NCBI GenBank assembly: GCA_946480055.1
Contig: CAMLID010000006.1
Location: forward strand, 40,984-104,983
DNA length: 64,000 bases
Direction: 5' to 3'
Source: an uncultured Lysobacter sp.
GTDB taxonomy: Bacteria; Pseudomonadota; Gammaproteobacteria; Xanthomonadales; Xanthomonadaceae
The position numbers and the translations under genes were made by a program. Below the pieces are notes generated by a model that saw nothing but the letters and a program-made list of their open reading frames with translations, was not told the DNA's origin and ran no database searches. Of the stretch, positions 22,106 through 30,752 are shown one piece after another (within the stretch, counting starts at the first letter, position 1; the number at the start of each line of letters is the position of its first letter).

Positions 22106-22540
22106 ATGCGGCTATCGATGAACCGCCGCGTCATTTCCCTGCTGGCAATCACCGTCGCGCTCGCGGCGGCGGCCTGGTCGACTCGTATCGACCGGATCTC
22201 GACGGACGCGCGGATGAGTCGCGCCGAAGGCACTGTCCTGGCCTTGCGCGCGGATTGTCAGGCGAGTAGCCGATTCTGGAACAGGTCCGTTTGCGCGCAG
22301 TTCCCGCTGATTGGTTTCCACGACCCGTCAGGCAGCGAACACCGTTTCGAGTCAACGACAGGCCGGGGCTTTCGTCGCCTGTCCGAAGGTCAATCGGTCG
22401 TCGTGTTGTACCTGCGCGCCGCGCCTGCTCAAACGGCGAAGATCGACGGGTACGGCCTGACGATGGACGCCATACTCATTTTGCTCGCCGCGGCGGCCTT
22501 GGCCCTGACCATGTTCGCCGCCGCACTGAAGAAGAAATAA
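22106..22540 (+). CDS. DUF3592-like small membrane protein
   Basis: The 144-residue protein has one membrane segment near residues 8-22 and a second near 122-140, with an extracytoplasmic loop carrying two Cys (DCQASS... SVCAQF). The central ITGFH-like strand and the sequence EGQSVVVLYLRAAPAQTAKIDGYG resemble the DUF3592 pattern of a short beta domain between two helices. It ends in KKK on the cytoplasmic side. The role is unknown. A GC hairpin follows the stop directly. Confidence 0.65.
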   Translation: MRLSMNRRVISLLAITVALAAAAWSTRIDRISTDARMSRAEGTVLALRADCQASSRFWNRSVCAQFPLIGFHDPSGSEHRFESTTGRGFRRLSEGQSVVVLYLRAAPAQTAKIDGYGLTMDAILILLAAAALALTMFAAALKKK

Positions 22541-22542
22541 GG

Positions 22543-22564
22543 AGGGCCGGCTCACGCCGGCCCT
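22543..22564 (+). terminator. Hairpin terminator after DUF3592-like gene
   Basis: AGGGCCGGC and GCCGGCCCT form a 9-bp perfect stem with the loop TCAC, starting 3 bp after the stop codon. No T-run follows, so factor-assisted or weak intrinsic termination is likely. It can also serve the converging gene. Confidence 0.6.
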
Positions 22565-22625
22565 CGCCGATTGGTGGATCGAAACAATGGGACGCGTCAT
22601 CTCGACGCCCACCGTCCAAACAGAC

Positions 22626-23327
22626 TTACTCCGGACGCACATCCACGCGCACCCGGATCTTGTCGCCGGGGTGGTAGTTGGTGCGGGTGCGGTAGCTGCG
22701 GCCGGCGTATTCGTAGGTCACGTCGTAGGCGCTGACCGCGCGGTCGTCGCCGCCGTAGCCGGTGTTGCGCACCGGGTCGCAGACACGCACCGAACCGACG
22801 CGGTCGCGGCTGCTGCTGCGCTTGTTCTGCTCGTACACGCTGCGGCCGGCCATGCCGCCGACCATCGAGCCGATCGCCGAGGTCGCGTAGCGCGCGCTGC
22901 CGCCGCCGACCTGGCTGCCGACCGCGGCGCCGAGGATGCCGCCGATCACGGTCGCCACGGTGCGCCCGGTTTCGGTGCCGGCCGAACGGCGGTAGCTGCC
23001 GTACTGGTCGTAGTAGCCGTCGTCGCGGCGGGTGCTGCCGCCGTAGCCGTCGCTGTAGCCGCGATCCTCGTAGTAGCCGTCGTCGCCGCCGTTGACGTAG
23101 GTCGGGCGCTCGTAGCAGCGCTGGCCGCCGTACTGGCTGTTGGCGTAGGAGTCGAATACCGGGTCCACACGCAGCACGCGCGCGTAGTCGTATTGCGAGC
23201 CCGAATTGGACGGGTACGAGTCCGGATAGGCCGAGCCGTAACCGTTCTGCGGGTAGGACTGCGCCGAGGCGACACCGGTGGCGGCGGCGAGGACCAGGCT
23301 CAGGGCGGTAACGGACAGGCGCTTCAT
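22626..23327 (-). CDS. Glycine-zipper 2TM domain outer-membrane protein
   Basis: The 233-residue protein starts at ATG 23327, with GGAG 6 nt upstream; a longer reading to 23363 would hide the signal peptide. Residues 1-23 (KRLSVTALSLVLAAATGVASAQ) are a Sec signal. The middle is rich in Tyr, Gly, Ser and Asp. A glycine-zipper follows (VIGGILGAAVGSQVGGG, AIGSMVGGMAGRSV), as in SlyB/Rick_17kDa-type proteins, then a beta-rich tail (YDVTYEYAGRSYRTRTNYHPGDKIRVRVDV). Such proteins sit in or on the outer membrane and support envelope integrity. A more specific role cannot be read. Confidence 0.85.
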   Translation of the reverse strand: MKRLSVTALSLVLAAATGVASAQSYPQNGYGSAYPDSYPSNSGSQYDYARVLRVDPVFDSYANSQYGGQRCYERPTYVNGGDDGYYEDRGYSDGYGGSTRRDDGYYDQYGSYRRSAGTETGRTVATVIGGILGAAVGSQVGGGSARYATSAIGSMVGGMAGRSVYEQNKRSSSRDRVGSVRVCDPVRNTGYGGDDRAVSAYDVTYEYAGRSYRTRTNYHPGDKIRVRVDVRPE

Positions 23328-23429
23328 GGCGGGCTCCACACGCCGGGATGGCGTGGATCGCATCCTCGGATCGTAGCGGTCAACGCTGGCTGAATCGGGG
23401 CGCGGTTTCGGTGCCGGAGCTGGCGGCGT

Positions 23430-24128
23430 TTACCTGGCCGACAGCCAGTCGGCCACCCGGCCCGCCAATTCGACCGCGCCGCGCCCGAGCAGCGGGCCGA
23501 CGTGGCTGGGCGACGGCGCCCGCAACAGCTCCGCACCCCAGGCCTGCGCCAGTTCTGCGCAGAGTTCGGGCGGCACGTCCTCATCCTGGGCCGAAGCCAC
23601 GCACAGAGTCGGACAGGCCGGCGCGGCGACGGCGACGCCGGCCTGGGCGGCACGCAGCACCGCACCGGACTCGTCGCGCCAGCGGCGGTAGGCGTACAGC
23701 ACGGTCGCAGCGTCGGCGTCGGGCAGCGCGCGCCGGGTCGAAGCCAGGCGCGCATCGCGACGCCAGGGCACCAGTGCCGGCCAGTCGCGCGTCGGCAAGC
23801 GCGACGACCAAGGCGCGGGCGGCAGCGGATTGACCAGCACCAACGCGTCGGCGGCAGCGGCGCAATGCAGCGCGAGCAAGCCGCCAAGGCTGGCGCCGAT
23901 CAGCGCGCGCGGTCGCGGCAGCGCTTCGAGCGCGGCGCGCACCTGCGCGGCGTAGTCGTCGAAACCGGTCGCGGCCAGTCCGGCCGGGATCGGCTGCAAG
24001 TCGGGCGCGTGCGCGGCCAGTCCGCGCGCGCGCAGCAGCTCGCACCACAGGTTCCATTCCCAGCCGCCACCGCCCGCGCCGTGGATCAGCAGGACGTGGC
24101 GGATCGGGGTATCGCGCTCGGGAGGCAA
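23430..24128 (-). CDS. Alpha/beta hydrolase
   Basis: This 232-residue cytosolic protein has the oxyanion-side motif LLIHGAGGGGWEW at 13-25, the nucleophile elbow GASLGG with Ser80, an acid in SAQDEDVP and the final His in SPSHVGPLLG. The triad is therefore complete. The ORF has no signal peptide and is short for the fold, so the cap is small. The substrate is unknown. The next gene upstream on the same strand is osmC, separated by a hairpin at 24165-24184, so the two are probably separate units. Confidence 0.85.
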   Translation of the reverse strand: MPPERDTPIRHVLLIHGAGGGGWEWNLWCELLRARGLAAHAPDLQPIPAGLAATGFDDYAAQVRAALEALPRPRALIGASLGGLLALHCAAAADALVLVNPLPPAPWSSRLPTRDWPALVPWRRDARLASTRRALPDADAATVLYAYRRWRDESGAVLRAAQAGVAVAAPACPTLCVASAQDEDVPPELCAELAQAWGAELLRAPSPSHVGPLLGRGAVELAGRVADWLSAR

Positions 24129-24164
24129 ACGTAGGCGGTCTAGCGGATCGAGGTGGCCCTACCC

Positions 24165-24184
24165 GCCCGCGACGCCGCGCGGGC
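24165..24184 (-). terminator. Hairpin after osmC
   Basis: GCCCGCG and CGCGGGC pair with a 6-base loop between the osmC stop and the next gene on the minus strand. No T-run is present. Confidence 0.45.
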
Positions 24185-24212
24185 AGGCAGCTTGAGGAAC
24201 CCGGACGCGGGC

Positions 24213-24644
24213 TCAGGCCAGCGTCGCCTCCAGGCTGATCGGCACTGCGCTCAGCGCCTTGGATACCGGGCAGTTGGCCTTGGCGTCCTCGGCGATGGCC
24301 TGGAACTTGGCCGCGTCGATCCCGGGCACCTCCGCGCTCACCTTGAGCCGGATCTGCGAAAGGCTCGGCCCGCCCTCCATCGACAGATCGACCTCGGCGC
24401 GGGTGTCCAGGCGCGCCGGCGGGTGGCCGGCCTCGGTCAGCTTGGCCGACAGCGCCATGGTGAAGCAGCCCGCGTGCGCGGCCGCGATCAGTTCTTCCGG
24501 GTTGGTGCCCTTCTCGTCGCCAAAGCGGCTGTTGAAGGCGTAACGCGTGTTCTCCAGCACACCGCTCTGGGGCGTGCTGAGGCGGCCCTGCCCGCTCTTG
24601 AGGTCGCCTTCCCAATGCGCGGTGGCGTGACGCGAAATGCCCAT
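24213..24644 (-). CDS. osmC: OsmC-family peroxiredoxin
   Basis: The 143-residue product matches the length and pattern of OsmC, a dimeric thiol peroxidase that reduces organic hydroperoxides. The peroxidatic Cys is Cys60 (AAAHAGCFTMALS) and the resolving Cys is Cys125 (ANCPVSKAL), both present. Glu52 of the PEELIAAAH motif is also kept. The start at ATG 24644 is supported by GGAG 7 nt upstream and by the family length; the frame upstream is Arg-rich and not conserved. It is transcribed away from the EF-G paralogue, sharing a 268-bp divergent region in which I see no clear operator. Confidence 0.92.
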   Translation of the reverse strand: MGISRHATAHWEGDLKSGQGRLSTPQSGVLENTRYAFNSRFGDEKGTNPEELIAAAHAGCFTMALSAKLTEAGHPPARLDTRAEVDLSMEGGPSLSQIRLKVSAEVPGIDAAKFQAIAEDAKANCPVSKALSAVPISLEATLA

Positions 24645-24912
24645 GGCCTGACTCCGGTGGATGAGGGCGCCCAGGGTAACCGCGGGTTCGTTAGTTCCAC
24701 ATCGCGAACGGGAAGCCGTCCCGATTACGCGATGCTGCACCGCAACCCGGACGCGCCGGGCTTGACCCGTCCGCACGCCTGCGGGAGTCTTGCCTCCCGG
24801 CCCCCCGAACGCCGGCACCCGCCATGACCGCCCGCCGAGCGCTCCACGCTCGGGCGCGCAGCGCGGACAGCCATGACGGCCTTCCCACCCTCACCCAGGG
24901 AGAAGTCCGCTC

Positions 24913-26973
24913 ATGTCCTACAGCACAGAATCCATCCGCAACGTGGCCTTGGCAGGCCACCCCGGCGCCGGCAAAACCACGCTCTTCGAAGCCCTGCTGC
25001 AAGCCGGCGGCGCACTCCAGACGGCAGGCAGCATCGAACGCGGCAGCACCGTCTCCGATTTCGACCCGATCGAAAAACAGCGCGGCCATTCGCTCGACGC
25101 CGCCATCGCCAGCACCGACCACGCGGGTATCCATGTCAACCTGATCGACACCCCCGGCTACCCCGACTTCCGCGGCCCGACCCTGTCGGCGCTGGCGGCG
25201 GTGGAAACGGTCGCGATCGTGGTCGATGCCGACACCGGAGTCGAATACGGCACCCGCCGCATGATGGAGCACGCCAAGGCGCGCAATCTCTGCCGGGTGC
25301 TGGTGGTCAACAAGATCGACCACGAAGGCGCCGACGCGGCGCGCGTGCTCGACGACCTGCGCGAGACCTTCGGCCCCGAATGCCTGCCGCTGAACCTGCC
25401 CGCCGACGGCGGCCAGCGCGTGGTCGACTGTTTCGGCGCCTCCGCCGCCGGCAGCAGCGAGACCAGCGATCTGGGTGCGGTCGCCGACTGGCATCAGAAG
25501 ATCATCGACCAGGTCGTGGAGATCAACGAAACGGTGATGGAGCACTACCTCGACCTGGGCGAAATCGGCCTGTCCGGCGCCGAGTTGCACGATGCGTTCG
25601 AGCAATGCCTGCGCGAAGGCCACCTGGTGCCGGTGCTGTTCTGCTCGGCGCGCAGCGGGGTCGGGGTCAAGGAACTGCTGGACGCGGCCGAGGCCTTGTT
25701 CCCGAACCCGACCGAGGCCAACCCGCCGCCGTTCGTGAAGGGCGTGGGCGAGGACGCACAGCCGATCGTGGCCGCGCCCGATCCCGCGGCGCACGTGATC
25801 GCCGATGTGTTCAAGATCATCAACGATCCCTTCGTCGGCAAGCTCGGCGTGTTCCGGGTCTATCAGGGCACGCTCAAGCGCGACACCCAGTTGTTCGTCG
25901 ACGACGGCAAGAAACCGTTCAAGGTCGGCCATCTGTTCAAGCTCAAGGGCAAGGATCACGTCGAGATCGATCAGGCCATACCCGGCGACATCGCCGCGGT
26001 GGCCAAGGTCGAGGATCTGCACTTCGACGCGGTGCTGCACGACAGCCACGATGAGGATCAGATCCATCTGGCGCCCTTGAACTTCCCCAAGCCGATGTTC
26101 GGCCTGGCGGTGGAAGCAGCCAGCAAGGGCCAGGAGCAGAAGCTGGCGACCTCGCTGCACAAACTGTCCGAGGAAGACCCCTGCTTCCATGTCGAACACG
26201 AGACCGAGACCAACGAGACCGTGGTGCGCGGCCTGTCCGACCTGCACCTGCGGGTCAACATCGATCGCCTGCGCGACAAGTACGGGGTCGAGGTGACGTC
26301 GCGGCCGCCGCGCATCGCATATCGGGAAACCGTGAGCGGCAAGGCCGAGGGCCATCATCGCCACAAGAAGCAGACCGGCGGCGCCGGCCAGTTCGGCGAA
26401 GTGTTCCTGCGCGTCGAACCGCTGCCGCGCGGCACCGGCTTCGAGTTCGTCGACGAGGTCAAGGGCGGCACCATCCCCGGCCAGTTCCTGCCGGCGGTGG
26501 AGAAAGGCGTGCGCCAGGTTCTGCACCACGGCGCCCTGGCCGGCTACCCGATGCAGGACGTGCGGGTGATCGTCTACGACGGCAAGCACCATCCGGTCGA
26601 CAGCAAGGAGGTCGCGTTCGTGGCCGCCGGCAAGAAGGCCTTCCTGGATGCGATCAGCAAGGCCCGCCCGCAAGTGCTGGAACCGATCGTCGACCTGGAG
26701 GTCAACGCGCCCGAGCAGCACATGGGCGACATCAGCGGCGGTCTGGCCAGCAAGCGCGCGCGCATCAACGGCACCGACGCGGCGCGCGGCCACGAGATCG
26801 TGGTCAAGGCGCAGGTGCCGCTGTCGGAACTGGAAGGCTACGCCGCCGAGTTGAAATCGGTGACCGCCGGACGCGGCCGTTATTCGCTGGATTTCAGCCA
26901 CTACGAGCCGGTGCCGGCGAACGTGCAGCAGAAACTGGTCGAGGCCTTCAAGCCGCGTGCCGAGGAAGACTGA
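24913..26973 (+). CDS. Elongation factor G paralogue (FusA2-like)
   Basis: This 686-residue translational GTPase has all five EF-G domains: P-loop GHPGAGKT at 15-22, DTPG at 79-82, NKID at 133-136, domain IV with GGAGQFGEV and GGTIPGQFLPAVEKGV, and the C-terminal LSELEGYAAELKSVTAGRGRYS. It is not the str-operon EF-G: there are no rpsL, rpsG or tuf neighbours. Switch I reads EKQRGHSLDAAIAS (near 55-67) where canonical EF-G has RGITI followed by a Thr that coordinates magnesium. It belongs with the EF-G-like paralogues of uncertain function, possibly in recycling or stress. The start is supported by GGGAGAAG 7-8 nt upstream. Confidence 0.9.
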   Translation: MSYSTESIRNVALAGHPGAGKTTLFEALLQAGGALQTAGSIERGSTVSDFDPIEKQRGHSLDAAIASTDHAGIHVNLIDTPGYPDFRGPTLSALAAVETVAIVVDADTGVEYGTRRMMEHAKARNLCRVLVVNKIDHEGADAARVLDDLRETFGPECLPLNLPADGGQRVVDCFGASAAGSSETSDLGAVADWHQKIIDQVVEINETVMEHYLDLGEIGLSGAELHDAFEQCLREGHLVPVLFCSARSGVGVKELLDAAEALFPNPTEANPPPFVKGVGEDAQPIVAAPDPAAHVIADVFKIINDPFVGKLGVFRVYQGTLKRDTQLFVDDGKKPFKVGHLFKLKGKDHVEIDQAIPGDIAAVAKVEDLHFDAVLHDSHDEDQIHLAPLNFPKPMFGLAVEAASKGQEQKLATSLHKLSEEDPCFHVEHETETNETVVRGLSDLHLRVNIDRLRDKYGVEVTSRPPRIAYRETVSGKAEGHHRHKKQTGGAGQFGEVFLRVEPLPRGTGFEFVDEVKGGTIPGQFLPAVEKGVRQVLHHGALAGYPMQDVRVIVYDGKHHPVDSKEVAFVAAGKKAFLDAISKARPQVLEPIVDLEVNAPEQHMGDISGGLASKRARINGTDAARGHEIVVKAQVPLSELEGYAAELKSVTAGRGRYSLDFSHYEPVPANVQQKLVEAFKPRAEED

Positions 26974-26981
26974 GCGCAGCA

Positions 26982-27008
26982 CCGGCGCGGTACGAGTTAC
27001 CGCGCCGG
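26982..27008 (+). terminator. Hairpin after EF-G paralogue
   Basis: CCGGCGCGGTA and TACCGCGCCGG form a perfect 11-bp stem with a 5-base loop, starting 9 bp after the stop codon. No T-run follows. Confidence 0.6.
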
Positions 27009-27200
27009 ACCGCCGGGGCCGGACGATGCGGAGCGCACCGCCGGTCGCCATCGCGACCGGCGCCGGCCGGGGGCATTTCCACCGCCGCTTCCGGCCGAGC
27101 TCCGCATGAAGCCCGACAACAGCGAACCGGCAACGCCTGAACGCGCCGCATCGCTGCCGGAGCGCCACGCACAGGCCGAATGCGGGAGTAGGATGGCCGC

Positions 27201-27590
27201 GTGAGCGCCACCACCATCCCGCGTTTTTTCTGGACCTTCCCGATGCGGTTGGTGCGCGAGGCGCGACTGGACGACGCCCTGCCCGACGACGGCCAGCTGC
27301 GGATCCTGTTCCTGTGGGGCAAGGACTGCCCGAACTGCGATGTCGCCAAGGGCCAGATCCTGCTCACGCCCGAGCGTTTCCGTTGGCCCGATGTCGAATG
27401 GCTGCACGACAACGTCTACGAAGACGCGCAGATGGGCACCCGCTTCGGCCTGCACGGCATCCCCGCGTTCCTGGTGTTCCGCGGTTCCAGGAAGCTGGGG
27501 CGGATCGGCCAATGGCCGGGCAGCGACGCCTTCGTCGCCGCGATCGAGAAGCTGCGCGCGGCCGAACCCGCCAGCCCTGCTTTGGGGTAG
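27201..27590 (+). CDS. Thioredoxin-like protein (CPNC)
   Basis: This 129-residue thioredoxin-fold protein has a CPNC active site (Cys43 and Cys46 in GKDCPNCDVAK) and the cis-Pro loop HGIPAFLVF (Pro88). The N-terminus has no signal peptide, so a cytosolic disulfide reductase or electron donor is likely. The active-site dipeptide Pro-Asn differs from the Gly-Pro of classical thioredoxin. Its TAG stop lies inside the first arm of an inverted REP-like element, so the last residues may have been altered by that insertion. No obvious partner gene is adjacent. Confidence 0.82.
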   Translation: MSATTIPRFFWTFPMRLVREARLDDALPDDGQLRILFLWGKDCPNCDVAKGQILLTPERFRWPDVEWLHDNVYEDAQMGTRFGLHGIPAFLVFRGSRKLGRIGQWPGSDAFVAAIEKLRAAEPASPALG

Positions 27591-27681
27591 GAGCGGCGTG
27601 AGCCGCGACCGGCAGCTACGCGGGGCGGCGACGTTTCGACGCCGCGCGTGATTCAGGGTCGCGGCTCACGCCGCTCCTACC
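27586..27681. repeat. Inverted REP-like pair, copy 1
   Basis: Perfect 25-bp arms at 27586-27610 and 27657-27681 read GGTAGGAGCGGCG... inward and are separated by 46 bp. The same family recurs at 29278-29377 and 38682-38766. The left arm contains the stop codon of the thioredoxin-like gene. Confidence 0.9.
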
Positions 27682-27793
27682 GCAAGGCAATAAGGCGCGC
27701 GCAACGCTGAATCCCGCATCGGAGCGCATCGCGCACTTGGCGCCCATGGATGCGCGGCGCAGACTGCAAGTCCGCAACCCCGACAACGCCGCC

Positions 27794-28426
27794 ATGTTCG
27801 ACACCGCCACCCTCGCCGCCTATCTGGTCGCCGCCGCCGTGCTGGTGCTGATTCCGGGCCCGGGCACGGCCTGGATCGTGACCCAGGCGGCGACCGGCGG
27901 CACCGCGCGCGGGGTGCGCGCCGCGTTCGGCCTGGAGACCGCGACCCTGATCCACGCTCTGGCCGCGGGCCTGGGCCTGTCGGCGCTGCTGGCGACCTCG
28001 GCGATGGCCTTCGAGGTGCTCAAGTACGCCGGCGCCGCGTATCTGATCTGGCTGGGCATCAAGGCCTGGCGCAGCAAGGAGGAAGCCGCGCCGGCCGCCG
28101 CCGGAACCGACGCGCCGGCCGTGGCCACCTCCGACGTCTACCTGCGCTCGGTGATCACCGGCGTGCTCAATCCCAAGGTCGCGCTGTTCTTCCTGGCCTT
28201 CCTGCCGCAGTTCGTGCATCCCGAGCGCGGCTACGTCTGGCTGCAGTTCCTGGTGCTGGGCGCGCTGTTGTCGCTGATCGGCTTCAGCCACAGTCTGATG
28301 CTGAGCTTCGCGGCCGGCCGCTTCGGCCGGCGCTTCTCGACCGGCACCGGACGCTGGAAGCAGCGCGTGACCGGCAGCGTGTTCATCGCCCTGGGCCTGC
28401 GTCTGGCGGTGCAGCAGCGCGGCTGA
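27794..28426 (+). CDS. LysE-family amino acid exporter
   Basis: The 210-residue inner-membrane protein has about six hydrophobic segments. It carries the family motif LIPGPGTAWIVTQAATGG in the first loop (LysE/RhtB proteins have PGP in this place) and TGVLNPKVALFFLAFLPQFV in the middle. I place the start at ATG 27794 because the product then begins FDTATLAAYLVAAAVLVLIPGPG, as the family does. The longer frame adds 19 charged residues. No regulator is next to it. The substrate, probably an amino acid or homoserine lactone, is not predictable. Confidence 0.88.
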   Translation: MFDTATLAAYLVAAAVLVLIPGPGTAWIVTQAATGGTARGVRAAFGLETATLIHALAAGLGLSALLATSAMAFEVLKYAGAAYLIWLGIKAWRSKEEAAPAAAGTDAPAVATSDVYLRSVITGVLNPKVALFFLAFLPQFVHPERGYVWLQFLVLGALLSLIGFSHSLMLSFAAGRFGRRFSTGTGRWKQRVTGSVFIALGLRLAVQQRG

Positions 28427-28538
28427 GCGCATCTGTTGAAGTGAACCGAAGCCGCGCCGCATTCGCCCGGCGCGCTTGAAGCCCGGCGCGCGCGCCCTCA
28501 GGTCGTGGATTCACGACCTCATCCACGGAGTTGCGCGC

Positions 28539-29252
28539 ATGAAGACCCAGGGTTTGCTCGACCAATTGCTGAAAACCGCCCAGAACAGCCTAGGCGGCGC
28601 CGGCGGGCTCGAGGGACTGCTGGGCGGCGGCAAACCGCCGGCGCGCTACGAAGGCAAGGAGGAAAAGCGCGGTCTGCTTAACGCCGACTTCGGTAAGGGC
28701 GCCCTGGCCGGCGGCGCGCTCGGCCTGCTGCTGGGCAACAAGAAGATGCGCAAGATGGGCGGCAAGCTCGCCCTGTACGGCGGCGTCGCCGCGGTCGGCG
28801 TGCTGGCCTACAAGGCCTACGGCGAATACCGCAAGCAGCAGGACGGCAGCGTCGCCGAACCGCAGACCGTCGACCGCCTGCCGCCGCCGCAGGCCGAACT
28901 GCACAGCCAGGCCATCCTCAAGGCCCTGGTCGCCGCGGCCAAGGCCGACGGCCATATCGACCGGCGCGAGCGCGAGGTGATCGAAGGCGAGTTCACCCGC
29001 ATCGACAACGATCCGGCCCTGCGCCAATGGCTGCACGCGGAACTGGAAAAGCCGCTGGATCCGGCCGAAGTCGCGCGCGCGGCGAGCACCCCGGAAATGG
29101 CCTCGGAGATGTATCTGGCCAGCCTGCTCGCCGCCGACGAGCAGAGCTTCATGGAGCGCGCCTACCTGGACGAGCTCGCGCGCCAGCTCAAGATCGACGA
29201 TGCGCTCAAGGCGCGCCTGGAAGCGCAGTTGCAGGACGCTCGCGAGGGCTGA
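28539..29252 (+). CDS. DUF533 / TerB-like membrane protein
   Basis: The 237-residue protein has an N-terminal Gly-rich amphipathic part (QNSLGGAGGLEGLLGGG), a membrane-associated Gly-rich stretch near residues 62-95 (GALAGGALGLLLGN, LALYGGVAAVGVLAYKAY), and a C-terminal alpha-helical TerB-like domain from about 130 (AILKALVAAAKADGHIDRREREVIEGEF), the DUF533 arrangement. The role is unknown; TerB domains occur in stress and tellurite loci but none is near. The ATG is preceded by GGAG 8 nt upstream, and a 7-bp hairpin (GGTCGTG/CACGACC, 28501-28518) sits 21 bp before the start. Confidence 0.82.
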   Translation: MKTQGLLDQLLKTAQNSLGGAGGLEGLLGGGKPPARYEGKEEKRGLLNADFGKGALAGGALGLLLGNKKMRKMGGKLALYGGVAAVGVLAYKAYGEYRKQQDGSVAEPQTVDRLPPPQAELHSQAILKALVAAAKADGHIDRREREVIEGEFTRIDNDPALRQWLHAELEKPLDPAEVARAASTPEMASEMYLASLLAADEQSFMERAYLDELARQLKIDDALKARLEAQLQDAREG

Positions 29253-29277
29253 GCCCCGTCCGGCGGCGACCTGCCTT

Positions 29278-29377
29278 GGGGTAGGAGCGGCGTAAGCCGC
29301 GACCGGAGGCCGCGCCAACGGCGTCGCTTGCGCTGGCGGCGGAGGTTCGCGGTCGCGGCTTACGCCGCTCCTACCCC
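29278..29377. repeat. Inverted REP-like pair, copy 2
   Basis: Perfect 27-bp arms at 29278-29304 and 29351-29377 are separated by 46 bp. The same sequence family and the same spacer length occur as in the 27.6-kb copy, with one base changed in both arms (GTAAGCC for GTGAGCC), so the arms have co-varied. Confidence 0.9.
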
Positions 29378-29452
29378 AGCGCAACTTGTCGCCCCTGTGT
29401 CGCCGTTCACACGGTCCGGGTATCGTGCGCGAATCGCCCACGGAACCTGCCG

Positions 29453-30040
29453 ATGTCCGCCCGACCGCGCTTACGCTCCACCCTGCTGCGCTCCCTGCTG
29501 CTGGCCGCCGCGCTGCTGGCGCTGGCGGCCTGCTCGACCCTCAACGCCGTCAGCGCCTACCTCGGCAACGAGGTCGCGTTCACCGCGCCGCAGTTGCAGC
29601 AGTCGCTGAGCCGCAACTTCCCCAAGCGCTACGAGAAGCTCGGCGGCCTGGTCGCGGTGACCCTGATGAACCCGCGCCTGTCGATTCCCGACGACGGCGA
29701 GCGCCTGCGCCTGGACTTCGACATCGCCTTGGCTGCGCTTGGCGCCGGCTCCTCGCAACGCCCGTCCGGACGCTTCACCCTGACCAGCGCGCTGCGCTAC
29801 GACGCGACCACCCAGGGCCTGCACCTGCTCGATCCGCGCATCGACTACGTCGACGTGCCGCAACTGGGCGGCGTGATGACCGGCGCCTCGCGCGAACTGC
29901 TCAATGCCTGGCTCGGCGACTACGCGCGCCAGGAACCCGTCTACCGCTTCGACAACAGTCTGCTCGACAAGCTGGGTTCGCGCCGCATCGGCAGCACCCA
30001 GATCGAACACGGCCGCGTCGTCGTCCATCTCGACCGCTGA
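29453..30040 (+). CDS. DUF1439 lipoprotein
   Basis: The 195-residue protein begins with a lipoprotein signal whose lipobox is LAAC (Cys27). The mature part fits the DUF1439/YceB pattern: FTAPQLQQSLSRNFPKRYEKLGGLVAVTLMNPRLSIPDDGERLRLDFDI, then two further amphipathic strands and FDNSLLDKLGSRRIGSTQIEHGRVVVHL. DUF1439 proteins are outer-membrane lipoproteins with a probable lipid-binding tubular fold; the ligand is unknown. It is the first of three lipoprotein genes in a tight operon; the next starts 1 bp after its stop. Confidence 0.85.
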   Translation: MSARPRLRSTLLRSLLLAAALLALAACSTLNAVSAYLGNEVAFTAPQLQQSLSRNFPKRYEKLGGLVAVTLMNPRLSIPDDGERLRLDFDIALAALGAGSSQRPSGRFTLTSALRYDATTQGLHLLDPRIDYVDVPQLGGVMTGASRELLNAWLGDYARQEPVYRFDNSLLDKLGSRRIGSTQIEHGRVVVHLDR

Positions 30041-30041
30041 T

Positions 30042-30752
30042 ATGCGCACGCTCCGTCACGCCAGTCTGTTGCTCGCCGCCGCGCTCGCGCTCGCCGCCTG
30101 CGGCAAGGACGACGACCCGCAGGTCCGCGCCGCCAACGGCGAACCCGGCGAACTGCTGCCGGCGCCTCAGGGCGCCAGCGGCGGCGTCACCGGCATGCCT
30201 TCGCAGCCCGGTCCCGGCCAGGTCGGCCCGCCCAGCAGCTTCGAGCCGCCGACGGAAGTAACGCTGGACGAGAACGGCAATCCGATCCTGCCGGCCACGC
30301 CCGAGGACGGCATCGAGGCGGCGCTCGTCCAGGACGGTACCGCGCTGGTAGAAGACGGCACCGAAGTCCCGGCCGACGAACCCACGCCGCAGGATGCGGT
30401 CGCCGTGGTGCGCGATTACTACGCCGCGATCAACGCCCGCAGCTACGCCCGCGCCTATGCACTGTGGTCCGACGGCGGCCGCGCCAGCGGACAGTCGCCG
30501 CAGCAGTTCGCCGACGGCTTCGCCGACACCAACGGCGTTTCGGTCGAGATCCTGCCGCCAGGCCGGGTCGATGCCGGCGCCGGCTCGCGTTATCTGGAAG
30601 TGCCGGTGGCGCTGACCGCGAGCCAGCGCGACGGCAGCCAGCGCAAATACATCGGCGCCTACGTGCTGCGCCGCGCCGTGGTCGACGGCGCAACGCCGGA
30701 ACAACGCGCCTGGCGCATCGGCAGTGCCGACCTGAGGGAAGTGAAGCCATGA
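30042..30752 (+). CDS. Lipoprotein with NTF2-like C-terminal domain
   Basis: The 236-residue protein starts with a lipoprotein signal, lipobox LAAC at Cys20. A Pro/Gly-rich, acidic linker occupies about residues 25-115. The folded C-terminal part (AVAVVRDYYAAINARSYARAYALWSDGG... YLEVPVALTASQRDGSQRKYIGAYVLRRA) resembles small NTF2-like/SnoaL-type domains, a loose match only. Its TGA overlaps the ATG of the next lipoprotein gene (ATGA), which indicates translational coupling. The function is unknown. Confidence 0.72.
   Translation: MRTLRHASLLLAAALALAACGKDDDPQVRAANGEPGELLPAPQGASGGVTGMPSQPGPGQVGPPSSFEPPTEVTLDENGNPILPATPEDGIEAALVQDGTALVEDGTEVPADEPTPQDAVAVVRDYYAAINARSYARAYALWSDGGRASGQSPQQFADGFADTNGVSVEILPPGRVDAGAGSRYLEVPVALTASQRDGSQRKYIGAYVLRRAVVDGATPEQRAWRIGSADLREVKP

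Noticed and set aside
22546..23393. Ala/Val-rich plus-strand frame opposite the glycine-zipper gene
   Set aside because: It looks hydrophobic but is a repeat-of-codon artefact of the Tyr/Gly/Ser-rich gene on the other strand.
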